A DNA stretch of 5,975 nt. It comes from Clostridiales bacterium. Lineage in GTDB: Bacteria; Bacillota; Clostridia; Oscillospirales; Ruminococcaceae. The stretch's first letter is position 1. Every line of letters begins with the position of its first letter. The translations under genes were made by a program, and so were the position numbers. The notes beneath the pieces were generated by a model that saw only the letters and a program-made list of their open reading frames with translations, had not been told where the DNA came from and did not search any database. This document shows, one piece after another, positions 1 through 5,895 of the stretch. The stretch covers positions 1 through 5,975 of the forward strand of contig JAQXIB010000291.1 of assembly GCA_029007575.1 (NCBI GenBank). Direction: 5' to 3'.

Positions 1-15
1 AGAAAAGGGATGGTC

Positions 16-750
16 ATGATGATGAATACAAAAATACAGGGACGTGTACACTCTATTGAATCTTTTGGTGCAGTGGACGGACCGGGTATTCGATTTGTTA
101 TTTTTTTGCAGGGGTGCCCGCTGCAGTGTAAGTTTTGTCATAATCCGGACTCCTGGGATTTTGCTTACGGCAAAAAAATGGATGTTGACTTTATTATGGA
201 ACAAATATTAAGCTATCGTAATTTTATCAAAAACGGCGGAGTGACGATTTCAGGCGGAGAACCGATGATGCAGCCCGAATTTGTAAAAGCGATTCTCGAT
301 CGATGCAGGGAGCATGGGGTTCATACGGCTATTGATACTTCGGGGGCAATTGCATTAAATCGCTGCAAAGAGGTTGTCGATGCGGCGGATATGTTGTTGC
401 TCGATATTAAGGATATTGACAGTGATGATTGCAGAAAGCTGACAGGGATGGGAAATGAGAATGCGTTTGCAATACTGGATTATTGTGAAAGCATTCATAA
501 GCCAGTATGGATACGTCATGTTGTCGTTCCTACGCTAACACTTGATTGGGATAAATTGGAAAGATTGGCGGATAAGCTGAGTCATTATTCCTGCATTCAG
601 AAAATTGAGTTGCTTCCGTTTCATAAAATGGGAGAGTATAAGTGGGAAGCGTTGGGACGTCCTTATGAGTTGGCAGATATTCAGCCGCCGACAAAAGAGC
701 AGATGGACAAAGCGGAAGCGATTTTCAGAGACCGTCATCTGCCGTTGTGA
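16..750 (+). CDS. pflA: Pyruvate formate-lyase activating enzyme (radical SAM)
   Basis: This enzyme installs the glycyl radical on pyruvate formate-lyase, using S-adenosylmethionine and a 4Fe-4S cluster in the cytoplasm; the activated lyase converts pyruvate and CoA to acetyl-CoA and formate in anaerobic fermentation. The cluster motif CxxxCxxC is seen at residues 34-41 (GCPLQCKFCHNP), preceded by the family signature DGPGIRFVIFLQG. The SAM-binding GGEP motif is at about 80-83. About 244 residues is normal for the family, and the C terminus looks complete. The start is ambiguous because ATG occurs at 10, 16, 19 and 22. A GA-rich ribosome site (AAAAGGGA, 3-10) abuts the first ATG, so 16 or 19 fits better. 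The usual partner pflB is not in the window and may lie just upstream. A general glycyl-radical activase is the alternative, but the signature best matches PflA. Confidence 0.93.
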   Translation: MMMNTKIQGRVHSIESFGAVDGPGIRFVIFLQGCPLQCKFCHNPDSWDFAYGKKMDVDFIMEQILSYRNFIKNGGVTISGGEPMMQPEFVKAILDRCREHGVHTAIDTSGAIALNRCKEVVDAADMLLLDIKDIDSDDCRKLTGMGNENAFAILDYCESIHKPVWIRHVVVPTLTLDWDKLERLADKLSHYSCIQKIELLPFHKMGEYKWEALGRPYELADIQPPTKEQMDKAEAIFRDRHLPL

Positions 751-761
751 ATGCCGTCATG

Positions 762-791
762 AAGAAGAAACAGATCGTTTCTTCTTTTTTT
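762..791 (+). terminator. Rho-independent terminator after pflA
   Basis: A perfect 8-bp stem (GAAGAAAC at 764-771 with GTTTCTTC at 777-784) closes a 5-nt loop. It is followed at once by seven T residues (785-791), and two outer A-T pairs can extend the stem. It starts 11 nt after the pflA stop codon. The stem is A/T-rich, so termination may be only moderately strong, but position and T-run fit an intrinsic terminator. Confidence 0.75.
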
Positions 792-831
792 GTTCATTCC
801 CCATTCTTATTATTCATAGATGATTATTGAT

Positions 832-872
832 TTTTCATGCGTTTTTTTCTTGCTTTTCATATGGTTTTCACT
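832..872 (+). promoter_or_regulatory. TTTTCA direct repeats, possible CssR-type response-regulator sites
   Basis: TTTTCAT occurs at 832-838 and 854-860 and TTTTCAC at 865-871, with starts 22 and 11 bp apart, so all lie on the same face of the helix. A further weaker match (TATTCATA, 811-818) lies upstream. OmpR/PhoB-class regulators bind direct repeats in about 11-bp register. From memory, octamers of TTTTCAYA type precede the CssR-controlled htrA genes of Bacillus subtilis. The last repeat overlaps the expected -35 region of the htrA promoter, where no good -35 hexamer is visible, as expected of an activator-dependent promoter. The repeats are seen; the regulator is inferred. Confidence 0.45.
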
Positions 873-896
873 TAAGGCGGATATACTAAAACCATA
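860..896. repeat. 9-bp inverted repeat flanking the htrA -10 box
   Basis: TATGGTTTT (860-868) and AAAACCATA (888-896) are perfect inverted copies separated by 19 nt that contain the putative -10 box. This could be an operator for a dimeric regulator. It could also be partly coincidental, because the left arm overlaps the TTTTCA direct repeats. The symmetry is certain, its function is not. Confidence 0.4.
882..887 (+). promoter_or_regulatory. Putative -10 box of the htrA promoter
   Basis: TATACT matches the sigma-A -10 consensus TATAAT at five of six positions and lies 33 nt before the htrA start codon. No convincing TTGACA-like hexamer lies 16-18 bp upstream, so this is either a weak promoter or one that needs an activator. 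Confidence 0.45.
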
Positions 897-920
897 GAAA
901 CCAAGAAAGGAAATGATAAT

Positions 921-2399
921 ATGTTTGATCAATATAATAATCAGGAAAATGAAAAGCAGGAGTACAATACAGGCTTTAACAACAATGTAGGTGATGCAAA
1001 CAGCAATCAACTGGATCAGCAATCTTTCTCGGGACAAACAGAGGGGTGGAAAATAAATCCGCAGGCGGAGGAAACGGCAACCAATTGGTATTCCGCCAAT
1101 GCGAATCCGCAGGCTTATAATGCGGAGCCATCCGTACAGCCGCAAAACGGGCAATCCTATTATTCCGGTGAATCGGCATCCTCCCGGCAGTCTGAAACAA
1201 ACTATACACAACCGCAGCAGTATGGCAGCAATTACACCTATCCAAATTATGATTACTCCGGAACTTATGGCTTGAACAGCAAGCCGCCGAAAAAAGAGAA
1301 AAAATCGGGGCGTGGCGGATTGGTCGCCGTTACACTTGCAGCAGCCATCGTGCTTTCGGGTGCAGTAGGCTTTGCCGGCGGGTACTTGGGCAATCAGTAT
1401 GCCGGCAATTCCTCCGGCACCAATAAGGTGATCTATCAATCGGTGCAAAGAACCTCCACCGGCTCCGGCAGTGACAGCGATCAGCTTTCGGTGGCTGATG
1501 TGGCGGCATTGACCGCTGATTCAGTCGTTGAGATTACGACGGAATCGGTTACTACCGGCAAGTTCATGCAGCAGTACGTATCCGAAGGAGCCGGCAGCGG
1601 TGTCATTATTACGTCGGACGGATATATTGCGACGAACAATCATGTGATTGACGGTGCCAGCAAGATTACGGTCCGTTTGAAGAATCAAACCGTTTATGAG
1701 GCTACCTTGATCGGTAAAGATGCCAAAACGGACCTTGCGGTTCTGAAAATCAACGCAAAAGATTTAAGCGCCGCCGTTTATGGAGATTCCGGCAAGCTGG
1801 TTGTTGGAGAAACCGCAATTGCGATCGGAAATCCGCTGGGAGAATTAGGCGGAACGGTGACCAGCGGTATTATCAGTGCGCTTGACCGCAGTATCACCAT
1901 TGACGGAGAAACCATGACGTTATTGCAGACGAATGCGGCAATTAACCCGGGCAATTCGGGTGGTGGTTTATTTAATCAATATGGTGAGTTGATTGGTATT
2001 GTAAATGCGAAATCTTCCGGCAGTGATATTGAAGGACTGGGCTTCGCAATTCCGATCAACACGGCAAAGCCTGTTATCGAGGAAATTATCGAAAACGGTT
2101 ATGTGAGAGGCAGAATCAGTTTAGGCTTGACGATTGTGGATATCAGCGATACCGAAACGGCGATGGCTTACCGGGTGTCTAAAACAGGAGTTTATGTGAC
2201 GAAGACAACCAGTGCCAGCGCACAATTCCAGGCGGGCGACCGTATTGTCTCTTTTAACGGAGAAAGTATTGACAGCGCGGAATCGTTGACTTCCGCAATC
2301 AATAAATGTAAAGTAGGCGATACCGTAGAAGTGGTCGTGGAGCGCCGCAATCAGAAATATACGTTTAGTTTAACTTTACAAGAAGAAAAACCGGAATAA
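921..2399 (+). CDS. htrA: HtrA/DegP-family membrane-anchored serine protease with PDZ domain
   Basis: This is a surface quality-control protease that degrades misfolded exported proteins outside the membrane. Residues 1-120 form a low-complexity cytoplasmic tail in which about half the residues are N, Q, S or Y. A basic patch (KPPKKEKKSGR, 121-131) precedes one membrane segment at about 134-157, giving an N-in topology. A Ser/Gly/Thr linker leads to a trypsin-like domain at about 190-390. The catalytic triad is intact: His241 (TNNHVIDG), Asp271 (KTDLAVLKI) and Ser346 (NPGNSGGG). One PDZ domain covers about 398-488. The 492-residue length is at the long end because of the tail. The ATG at 921 has a GAAAGGA ribosome site 9 nt upstream. 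The gene is monocistronic, between its own promoter region and a terminator shared with a convergent gene. Paralogues such as htrB or yyxA cannot be told apart from the sequence alone. Confidence 0.93.
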   Translation: MFDQYNNQENEKQEYNTGFNNNVGDANSNQLDQQSFSGQTEGWKINPQAEETATNWYSANANPQAYNAEPSVQPQNGQSYYSGESASSRQSETNYTQPQQYGSNYTYPNYDYSGTYGLNSKPPKKEKKSGRGGLVAVTLAAAIVLSGAVGFAGGYLGNQYAGNSSGTNKVIYQSVQRTSTGSGSDSDQLSVADVAALTADSVVEITTESVTTGKFMQQYVSEGAGSGVIITSDGYIATNNHVIDGASKITVRLKNQTVYEATLIGKDAKTDLAVLKINAKDLSAAVYGDSGKLVVGETAIAIGNPLGELGGTVTSGIISALDRSITIDGETMTLLQTNAAINPGNSGGGLFNQYGELIGIVNAKSSGSDIEGLGFAIPINTAKPVIEEIIENGYVRGRISLGLTIVDISDTETAMAYRVSKTGVYVTKTTSASAQFQAGDRIVSFNGESIDSAESLTSAINKCKVGDTVEVVVERRNQKYTFSLTLQEEKPE

Positions 2400-2404
2400 C
2401 AATA

Positions 2405-2460
2405 TACAAACAGTAAAAAGTGCATTGCGGTCAACTCACTGCAATGCACTTTTGCTTGTA
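2405..2460. terminator. Bidirectional terminator between convergent htrA and fumarase alpha genes
   Basis: A perfect 13-bp stem pairs AAAAGTGCATTGC (2416-2428) with GCAATGCACTTTT (2441-2453), and it can extend inward by about three more pairs. A-rich sequence on the left and T-rich sequence on the right provide U-runs for transcripts from either direction. A further outer pairing (TACAA 2405-2409 with TTGTA 2456-2460) is possible. It lies 17 nt after the htrA stop and 21 nt beyond the end of the minus-strand gene, so it probably ends both transcripts. Confidence 0.9.
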
Positions 2461-2473
2461 TTTTGTTCCAATA

Positions 2474-3316
2474 CTATAAGATTATGGATTTGTGCCGTGT
2501 CACATGACAGCCGATGTTAACGGCAACCGGCAATCCGGCAATGTGGGTAGCGTATTTCTCAATATTGACTGCCAAAGCGGTGGTGTCTCCGCCAAAGCCT
2601 TGCGGTCCGATGCCGGTTTGGTTGATTTTTAGTAAAATGTTTTCTTCCATCGCAGCATAGAAACCATCTTCATTGCGAAGCGCAATGTCACGGCAAAGCG
2701 CTTTTTTCGCCAAATAGGCAGCCAACTCAAAATCTCCCCCGATCCCGACTCCGACTACAATGGGAGGACAGGGGTTGCTTCCGGCATCTTTTGCCACCGA
2801 AACCACATAATCTTCAATCATTTCGGGGGTGGCAGAAGGAGTAAACATCTTCATCTGGCTCATGTTTTCACTGCCGAAGCCCTTCGGAGCAACCGTAATT
2901 TTCACCCGATCCCCCTCGGTGATCGCGGTATGGATAACCGCAGGAGTGTTATCGTTGGTATTGGTGCGTCGAAGCGGATCTGCTACGATAGAACAGCGAA
3001 GCAGTCCGTCTAAGTATCCGCGCCGTACCCCATCGTTGACGGCATGATTCAAATTGCCGTTGATAAAATGCACTTCCTGCCCGATTTCCAGAAATACAAC
3101 TGCCATGCCGGTATCTTGACAGATCGGCACCTGTAACTCCTGCGCCGCTTTTAAGTTTTCGGTCAAGTCGGATAAGACTTTTTTCCCGATTGCTGAGGAT
3201 TCTCGGGAGCAGGATTGGCACAGCCTTTGTTCTAAAGAAGAAGATAATTTCATGTTTGCGTCTATACATAATTGGCGGACGGCGTCCGATATAGTCAAGA
3301 CATCGATTTCCCTCAT
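2474..3316 (-). CDS. Class I fumarate hydratase / L(+)-tartrate dehydratase, alpha subunit
   Basis: This is the iron-sulfur subunit of an oxygen-sensitive hydro-lyase. The two-subunit enzymes interconvert malate and fumarate, or dehydrate L-tartrate to oxaloacetate, in the cytoplasm. The three expected cluster-ligand cysteines are present: Cys66 in VPICQDTG, Cys183 in GSNPCPP and Cys270 in NIGCHVTRH. Other family blocks seen are RRTNTNDNTPA, PKGFGSENMS and GIGGDFE. The 280-residue length and the ending soon after CHVTRHK match a complete alpha subunit, not a fused FumA-type protein. The start has a GAAAGGTGA ribosome site 9 nt upstream, lying inside the end of the preceding gene. Only 4 nt separate it from that gene's stop, so the two are probably co-transcribed. 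The beta subunit that normally follows is missing: the next element is a terminator. Fumarase is more likely than tartrate dehydratase, but sequence alone cannot settle it. Confidence 0.9.
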   Translation of the reverse strand: MREIDVLTISDAVRQLCIDANMKLSSSLEQRLCQSCSRESSAIGKKVLSDLTENLKAAQELQVPICQDTGMAVVFLEIGQEVHFINGNLNHAVNDGVRRGYLDGLLRCSIVADPLRRTNTNDNTPAVIHTAITEGDRVKITVAPKGFGSENMSQMKMFTPSATPEMIEDYVVSVAKDAGSNPCPPIVVGVGIGGDFELAAYLAKKALCRDIALRNEDGFYAAMEENILLKINQTGIGPQGFGGDTTALAVNIEKYATHIAGLPVAVNIGCHVTRHKSIIL

Positions 3317-3320
3317 GGAT

Positions 3321-4475
3321 TTATTTCACCTTTCTTCCGCAAATGAAGATATCCGTTGGTTTAGTACAGGCGATCAACGGATCTTGATCGAATAAAATAA
3401 AGTCAGCGTCTTTTCCGGGCGAAATAGATCCCACTCTGTCAGAAATGCCGCATATTTCAGCCGCATTGCGAGTGATTGCTTTTAAAGCCGCGTCATGGGA
3501 TAAGCCTTCCGCGGAAGCTACCGTACCGCTCAACGAAAGATATTGGATCGGCACGACCGGATGATCGGTGCAAAGCGCAAAAGAAATCCCGTTTTTTTCC
3601 AATTCACTGCCGAGCGCGGCGGTGAAATTTCGCAATTCGGGTTTGCTTCGGTCGCAAATGACCGGGCCGATGATGATATCGGAATGCTCTGATTTGAGTA
3701 CGTCGGGAATCAGATGTCCTTCGGTGCAATGGACCAATAGATAATTCAAGTGGAATTCCTTGGCAATACGAATGGCGGTGCAGATATCGTCGGCGCGATG
3801 CACATGAAAAAAGGCTTTGAGCTCGCCTTTGATAACCGGCAAAAGCGCCTCACTTTTGGCATCATACTCCGGCGGATCGTAATCCTCCTCCTGCTCGGAG
3901 CGGGTTAGATCCTCTAAGTATCGCTCTGCCTTTTTCAGATGCTCACGAATTAAGGCGGCAGTAGCCATCCTAGTGATCGGCGTTTGATTTTTGGAATTAT
4001 AGGAGGATTTCGGATTTTCACCCAGTGCGAATTTCATCCCGACAGGAGCCTTGATGATCATGTCATCGATGCGGTTGCCGAAGGTTTTCATGGCAAGCCA
4101 CTCGCCGCCGATCGGATTGGCGCTTCCGGGACCGGTGACAACGGTGGTGACGCCTGCTTGCAGCGCTTCGGTGAAGCAGCGATCCAGCGGATTTACCGCA
4201 TCCAATGCACGCAGATGGGGTGTGATAGGATCGGTTTCCTCATTGCCGTCGTCGCCCTCAAAGCCCAGACCGTCCTCCCACATGCCGATGTGGCAATGGG
4301 GATCGATAAACCCCGGCAGCAAAAGCTTTCCGTCCGCATTGAATATCTCGTCATCATTGGCAGGCATATCTGCCATATCGCCGACCGAGAGGATTTTTCC
4401 GTCTTTGCATTGCAGATAACCGTCCGCGTATTCGCGATCCTCCATTGTTTTGATATATGCGTGTGTAATGATCAT
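3321..4475 (-). CDS. Amidohydrolase-superfamily protein, imidazolonepropionase-like, substrate unknown
   Basis: This is a predicted cytoplasmic metal-dependent hydrolase with the amidohydrolase TIM-barrel fold. The metal motif HxH is at residues 60-62 (PGFIDPHCHIG). Further likely metal or catalytic residues are His224/His226 (FHVHRADD), His249 (LLVHCTEGH) and Asp304 (ALCTDHP). The C-terminal PGKDADFILFDQDP and CGRKVK stretch is typical of the outer beta-sandwich of this superfamily. The 384-residue length is normal and no key motif is broken. The block WEDGLGFEGDDGNEETDP (66-83) follows the HxH and looks like a subgroup signature, which I associate with clostridial proteins annotated simply as amidohydrolase. 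The start is supported by GAAAGGA (4488-4494) with a long 12-nt spacing. The gene lies between nagA and the fumarase alpha gene in the same orientation. The substrate cannot be inferred; imidazolonepropionase itself is unlikely because no other histidine-degradation gene is near. Confidence 0.85.
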   Translation of the reverse strand: MIITHAYIKTMEDREYADGYLQCKDGKILSVGDMADMPANDDEIFNADGKLLLPGFIDPHCHIGMWEDGLGFEGDDGNEETDPITPHLRALDAVNPLDRCFTEALQAGVTTVVTGPGSANPIGGEWLAMKTFGNRIDDMIIKAPVGMKFALGENPKSSYNSKNQTPITRMATAALIREHLKKAERYLEDLTRSEQEEDYDPPEYDAKSEALLPVIKGELKAFFHVHRADDICTAIRIAKEFHLNYLLVHCTEGHLIPDVLKSEHSDIIIGPVICDRSKPELRNFTAALGSELEKNGISFALCTDHPVVPIQYLSLSGTVASAEGLSHDAALKAITRNAAEICGISDRVGSISPGKDADFILFDQDPLIACTKPTDIFICGRKVK

Positions 4476-4487
4476 AAGCTGCTGTAA

Positions 4488-4494
4488 TCCTTTC
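4488..4494 (-). promoter_or_regulatory. Ribosome binding site of the amidohydrolase gene
   Basis: GAAAGGA on the minus strand lies 12 nt before the ATG at 4475. The spacing is longer than usual but is the same as that proposed for nagA, which supports both start choices. Confidence 0.6.
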
Positions 4495-4519
4495 TTGGCT
4501 TTGGTGAGATTGCTTATTC

Positions 4520-4563
4520 AGGTGCAAGGTTTTCGGCGAATATTCGCTGAAAACCTTGCACCT
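4520..4563. repeat. Long near-perfect palindrome in the nagA-amidohydrolase gap
   Basis: GGTGCAAGGTTTTC (4521-4534) and GAAAACCTTGCACC (4549-4562) are perfect inverted copies. The 14 nt between them (GGCGAATATTCGCT) are also nearly self-complementary, so almost the whole 44-nt segment can fold into one hairpin or cruciform. An outer A-T pair (4520 with 4563) adds one more step. On the transcribed minus strand no T-run follows, so it is not a standard terminator. It may be an RNA stability or processing element, or a copy of a dispersed palindromic repeat. Confidence 0.75.
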
Positions 4564-4594
4564 TGTTCTCGACCGTTTCCCGGGCGAGAACAAG
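4562..4594. repeat. Second palindrome directly abutting the first
   Basis: CTTGTTCTCG (4562-4571) and CGAGAACAAG (4585-4594) form a perfect 10-bp stem. After an A/G mismatch, three more G-C pairs can close a 5-nt loop. It shares two bases (4562-4563) with the adjoining palindrome, so both stems can form almost fully side by side. It lies 25 nt after the nagA stop codon, with no T-run on the minus strand. Confidence 0.7.
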
Positions 4595-4619
4595 TACAGA
4601 CGGTATTGTTCAGTGGGCA

Positions 4620-5741
4620 TTATTTGAATTTTTTACCTTTGATATAAACTTGTTCTACGGTGTAGTGGTGATCCAGAATGACAAAATCGGCAGATTTGCC
4701 GGCTTGGATACTGCCGCAAATCTGATCTGCGCCGATCGCTCTTGCCGGATTCAGTGAGGCGCATTTGATGGCGTCCTCCGCCGGGATACCGAATGAAATT
4801 GCTTTTTTGACGCATTCCATCAAATTGGTGGAAGAGCCGGCAATGGTGCCGTCTGCCAGCGTTGCTTTTTTGTCTTTGACGTAGACAGTCAGCCCGCCTA
4901 AATCATAGGTTCCGTCCTGCAATCCGGTGGCACGCATGCTGTCACTGATCAGGATGATCCGGTCTGCGCCGAATGCCGAGAAAGCAAATCGGATCATCGC
5001 GGGATGGACATGGATCCCATCGCTGATTAATTCCGGAGTAACGTTGCTGTCAAAAACAGCTCCTACCACCGAGGGATTCCGATGGTTGAATGAGGGCATT
5101 GCGTTGAACAGATGGGTAGCATGCTTTGCGCCGGCGGCAATTGCCGTGACCGTCTGTTCATAAGAGGCGCAGGTGTGCGCAATCGAGATGCGCACCTCGT
5201 TTTTTAGCTCGGCAATAAAATCGTCTGCGCCCTCAAGTTCGGGGGCAAGTGCTACCAGCTTGACATTGTTGCCGCTTTTCTCGTTTAGACGGCGGAACAT
5301 CGCGACATCCGGTTTGTGAATATACTTTCCGTTTTGCGCTCCTTTTTTTTCGGGATTCAGGAAAGGTCCCTCCATGTTGATGCCGTGGATATAAGCGCCG
5401 TCGGCAGGATGCTGCATATACTGATATACGTTTTGAAAAGCATCGCCCAGTTGTTTCTCCGATAAAGTCATCGTAGTGGACAAAAAGGAGGTAATACCGT
5501 TGTTTGCCTGGTATTTTGCAATGGTTTCCAGGCTTTCACCGGTGCTGTCACAGTTGTCACATCCGTCGCACCCATGCGTATGGATATCGATCAGTCCCGG
5601 AATAATGATTTTTCCGGTGCAATCGATTACTTGGGCATCCTCTTTATTGATATTTTCCGTAAATCGGCTTCCGTCAACAGCAAGGTCTTTGTTGACAAAT
5701 CGAAAATTTTCATCTAATACAGTGGCATTTTTAAAAACCAT
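4620..5741 (-). CDS. nagA: N-acetylglucosamine-6-phosphate deacetylase
   Basis: This enzyme hydrolyses N-acetylglucosamine 6-phosphate to glucosamine 6-phosphate and acetate, a cytoplasmic step in amino-sugar use and in cell-wall sugar recycling. Numbered from the start chosen here (373 residues), it shows HxH at 54-56 (GLIDIHTHG), the metal ligand Glu124 (NMEGPFLNP), His189 (IAHTCAS), His210 (HATHLFNAM) and catalytic Asp267 (LISDSMRATG). These match the NagA pattern closely and are all intact. Three cysteines (58, 61 and 64, in GCDGCDNCD) lie right after the HxH. Two starts are possible. The ATG at 5753 directly abuts its ribosome site with no spacer. The ATG at 5741 has GAAAGGA 12 nt upstream, as in the next gene, and begins MVFKNATVLDE as NagA proteins usually do, so it is preferred. 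It is the first gene of the operon; nagB does not follow. Confidence 0.93.
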   Translation of the reverse strand: MVFKNATVLDENFRFVNKDLAVDGSRFTENINKEDAQVIDCTGKIIIPGLIDIHTHGCDGCDNCDSTGESLETIAKYQANNGITSFLSTTMTLSEKQLGDAFQNVYQYMQHPADGAYIHGINMEGPFLNPEKKGAQNGKYIHKPDVAMFRRLNEKSGNNVKLVALAPELEGADDFIAELKNEVRISIAHTCASYEQTVTAIAAGAKHATHLFNAMPSFNHRNPSVVGAVFDSNVTPELISDGIHVHPAMIRFAFSAFGADRIILISDSMRATGLQDGTYDLGGLTVYVKDKKATLADGTIAGSSTNLMECVKKAISFGIPAEDAIKCASLNPARAIGADQICGSIQAGKSADFVILDHHYTVEQVYIKGKKFK

Positions 5742-5753
5742 AGGTGACTGCAT

Positions 5754-5760
5754 TCCTTTC
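5754..5760 (-). promoter_or_regulatory. Ribosome binding site that decides the nagA start
   Basis: GAAAGGA on the minus strand touches the ATG at 5753 with zero spacing, which would not work well. It stands 12 nt from the in-frame ATG at 5741, which argues for the shorter protein. Confidence 0.55.
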
Positions 5761-5790
5761 TAAACGGATCACTCGATTGTTCTATCTGCT

Positions 5791-5819
5791 ATTTTACTCC
5801 ATTTTTTATGATATTGCAA
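5791..5819 (-). promoter_or_regulatory. Sigma-A-type promoter of the nagA operon
   Basis: On the minus strand, TTGCAA (5814-5819) and TAAAAT (5791-5796) are separated by exactly 17 bp. They match the -35 and -10 consensus at four and five of six positions. The predicted transcript would start near 5784, giving a leader of about 43 nt before the preferred nagA start. I saw no clear NagR-type or CcpA-type operator nearby. Confidence 0.7.
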
Positions 5820-5866
5820 TTGTTTTGATCCCAAAAAAATGTTTTACCAGTGAAAAAGATACAAGG

Positions 5867-5895
5867 AAAACGGCTCGCAGTAAAATCTGCGAGCC
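5867..5895 (-). terminator. Terminator-like hairpin, probably of a minus-strand gene beyond the right edge
   Basis: GGCTCGCAG (5872-5880) and CTGCGAGCC (5887-5895) form a perfect 9-bp G/C-rich stem with a 6-nt loop. On the minus strand it is followed by GTTTTCC and then a T-rich stretch, which suits termination of a transcript entering from the right. On the plus strand no T-run follows. It lies about 50 bp upstream of the nagA promoter, so it would insulate that promoter. Confidence 0.6.

Noticed and set aside
850..855. TTGCTT as the htrA -35 box
   Set aside because: It lies 26 bp from the TATACT box, too far for a standard promoter, and no alternative -10 is present 16-18 bp downstream of it.
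810..1448. Long open frame antisense to the start of htrA (212 codons)
   Set aside because: It mirrors the low-complexity coding region of htrA, has no recognisable domain and extends into the promoter region; htrA itself has full family motifs.
2949..3269. 106-codon minus-strand frame inside the fumarase alpha gene
   Set aside because: It lies in another frame of a gene with clear cluster-ligand motifs; composition is basic and domainless.
3984..4487. Open frame of 167 codons on the + strand opposite the amidohydrolase gene
   Set aside because: It is the antisense shadow of a gene with intact catalytic motifs, with no ribosome site and no recognisable domain.
4520..4594. Tandem stems as a CRISPR remnant or riboswitch
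   Set aside because: There are no spaced direct repeats as in CRISPR, and no recognisable conserved aptamer core; the structure is simple palindromes only.
4354..4620. 88-codon minus-strand frame whose ATG overlaps the nagA stop codon (TAATG)
   Set aside because: The overlap looks like translational coupling, but the frame runs through both palindromes and into the amidohydrolase gene out of frame, and the protein shows no family features.
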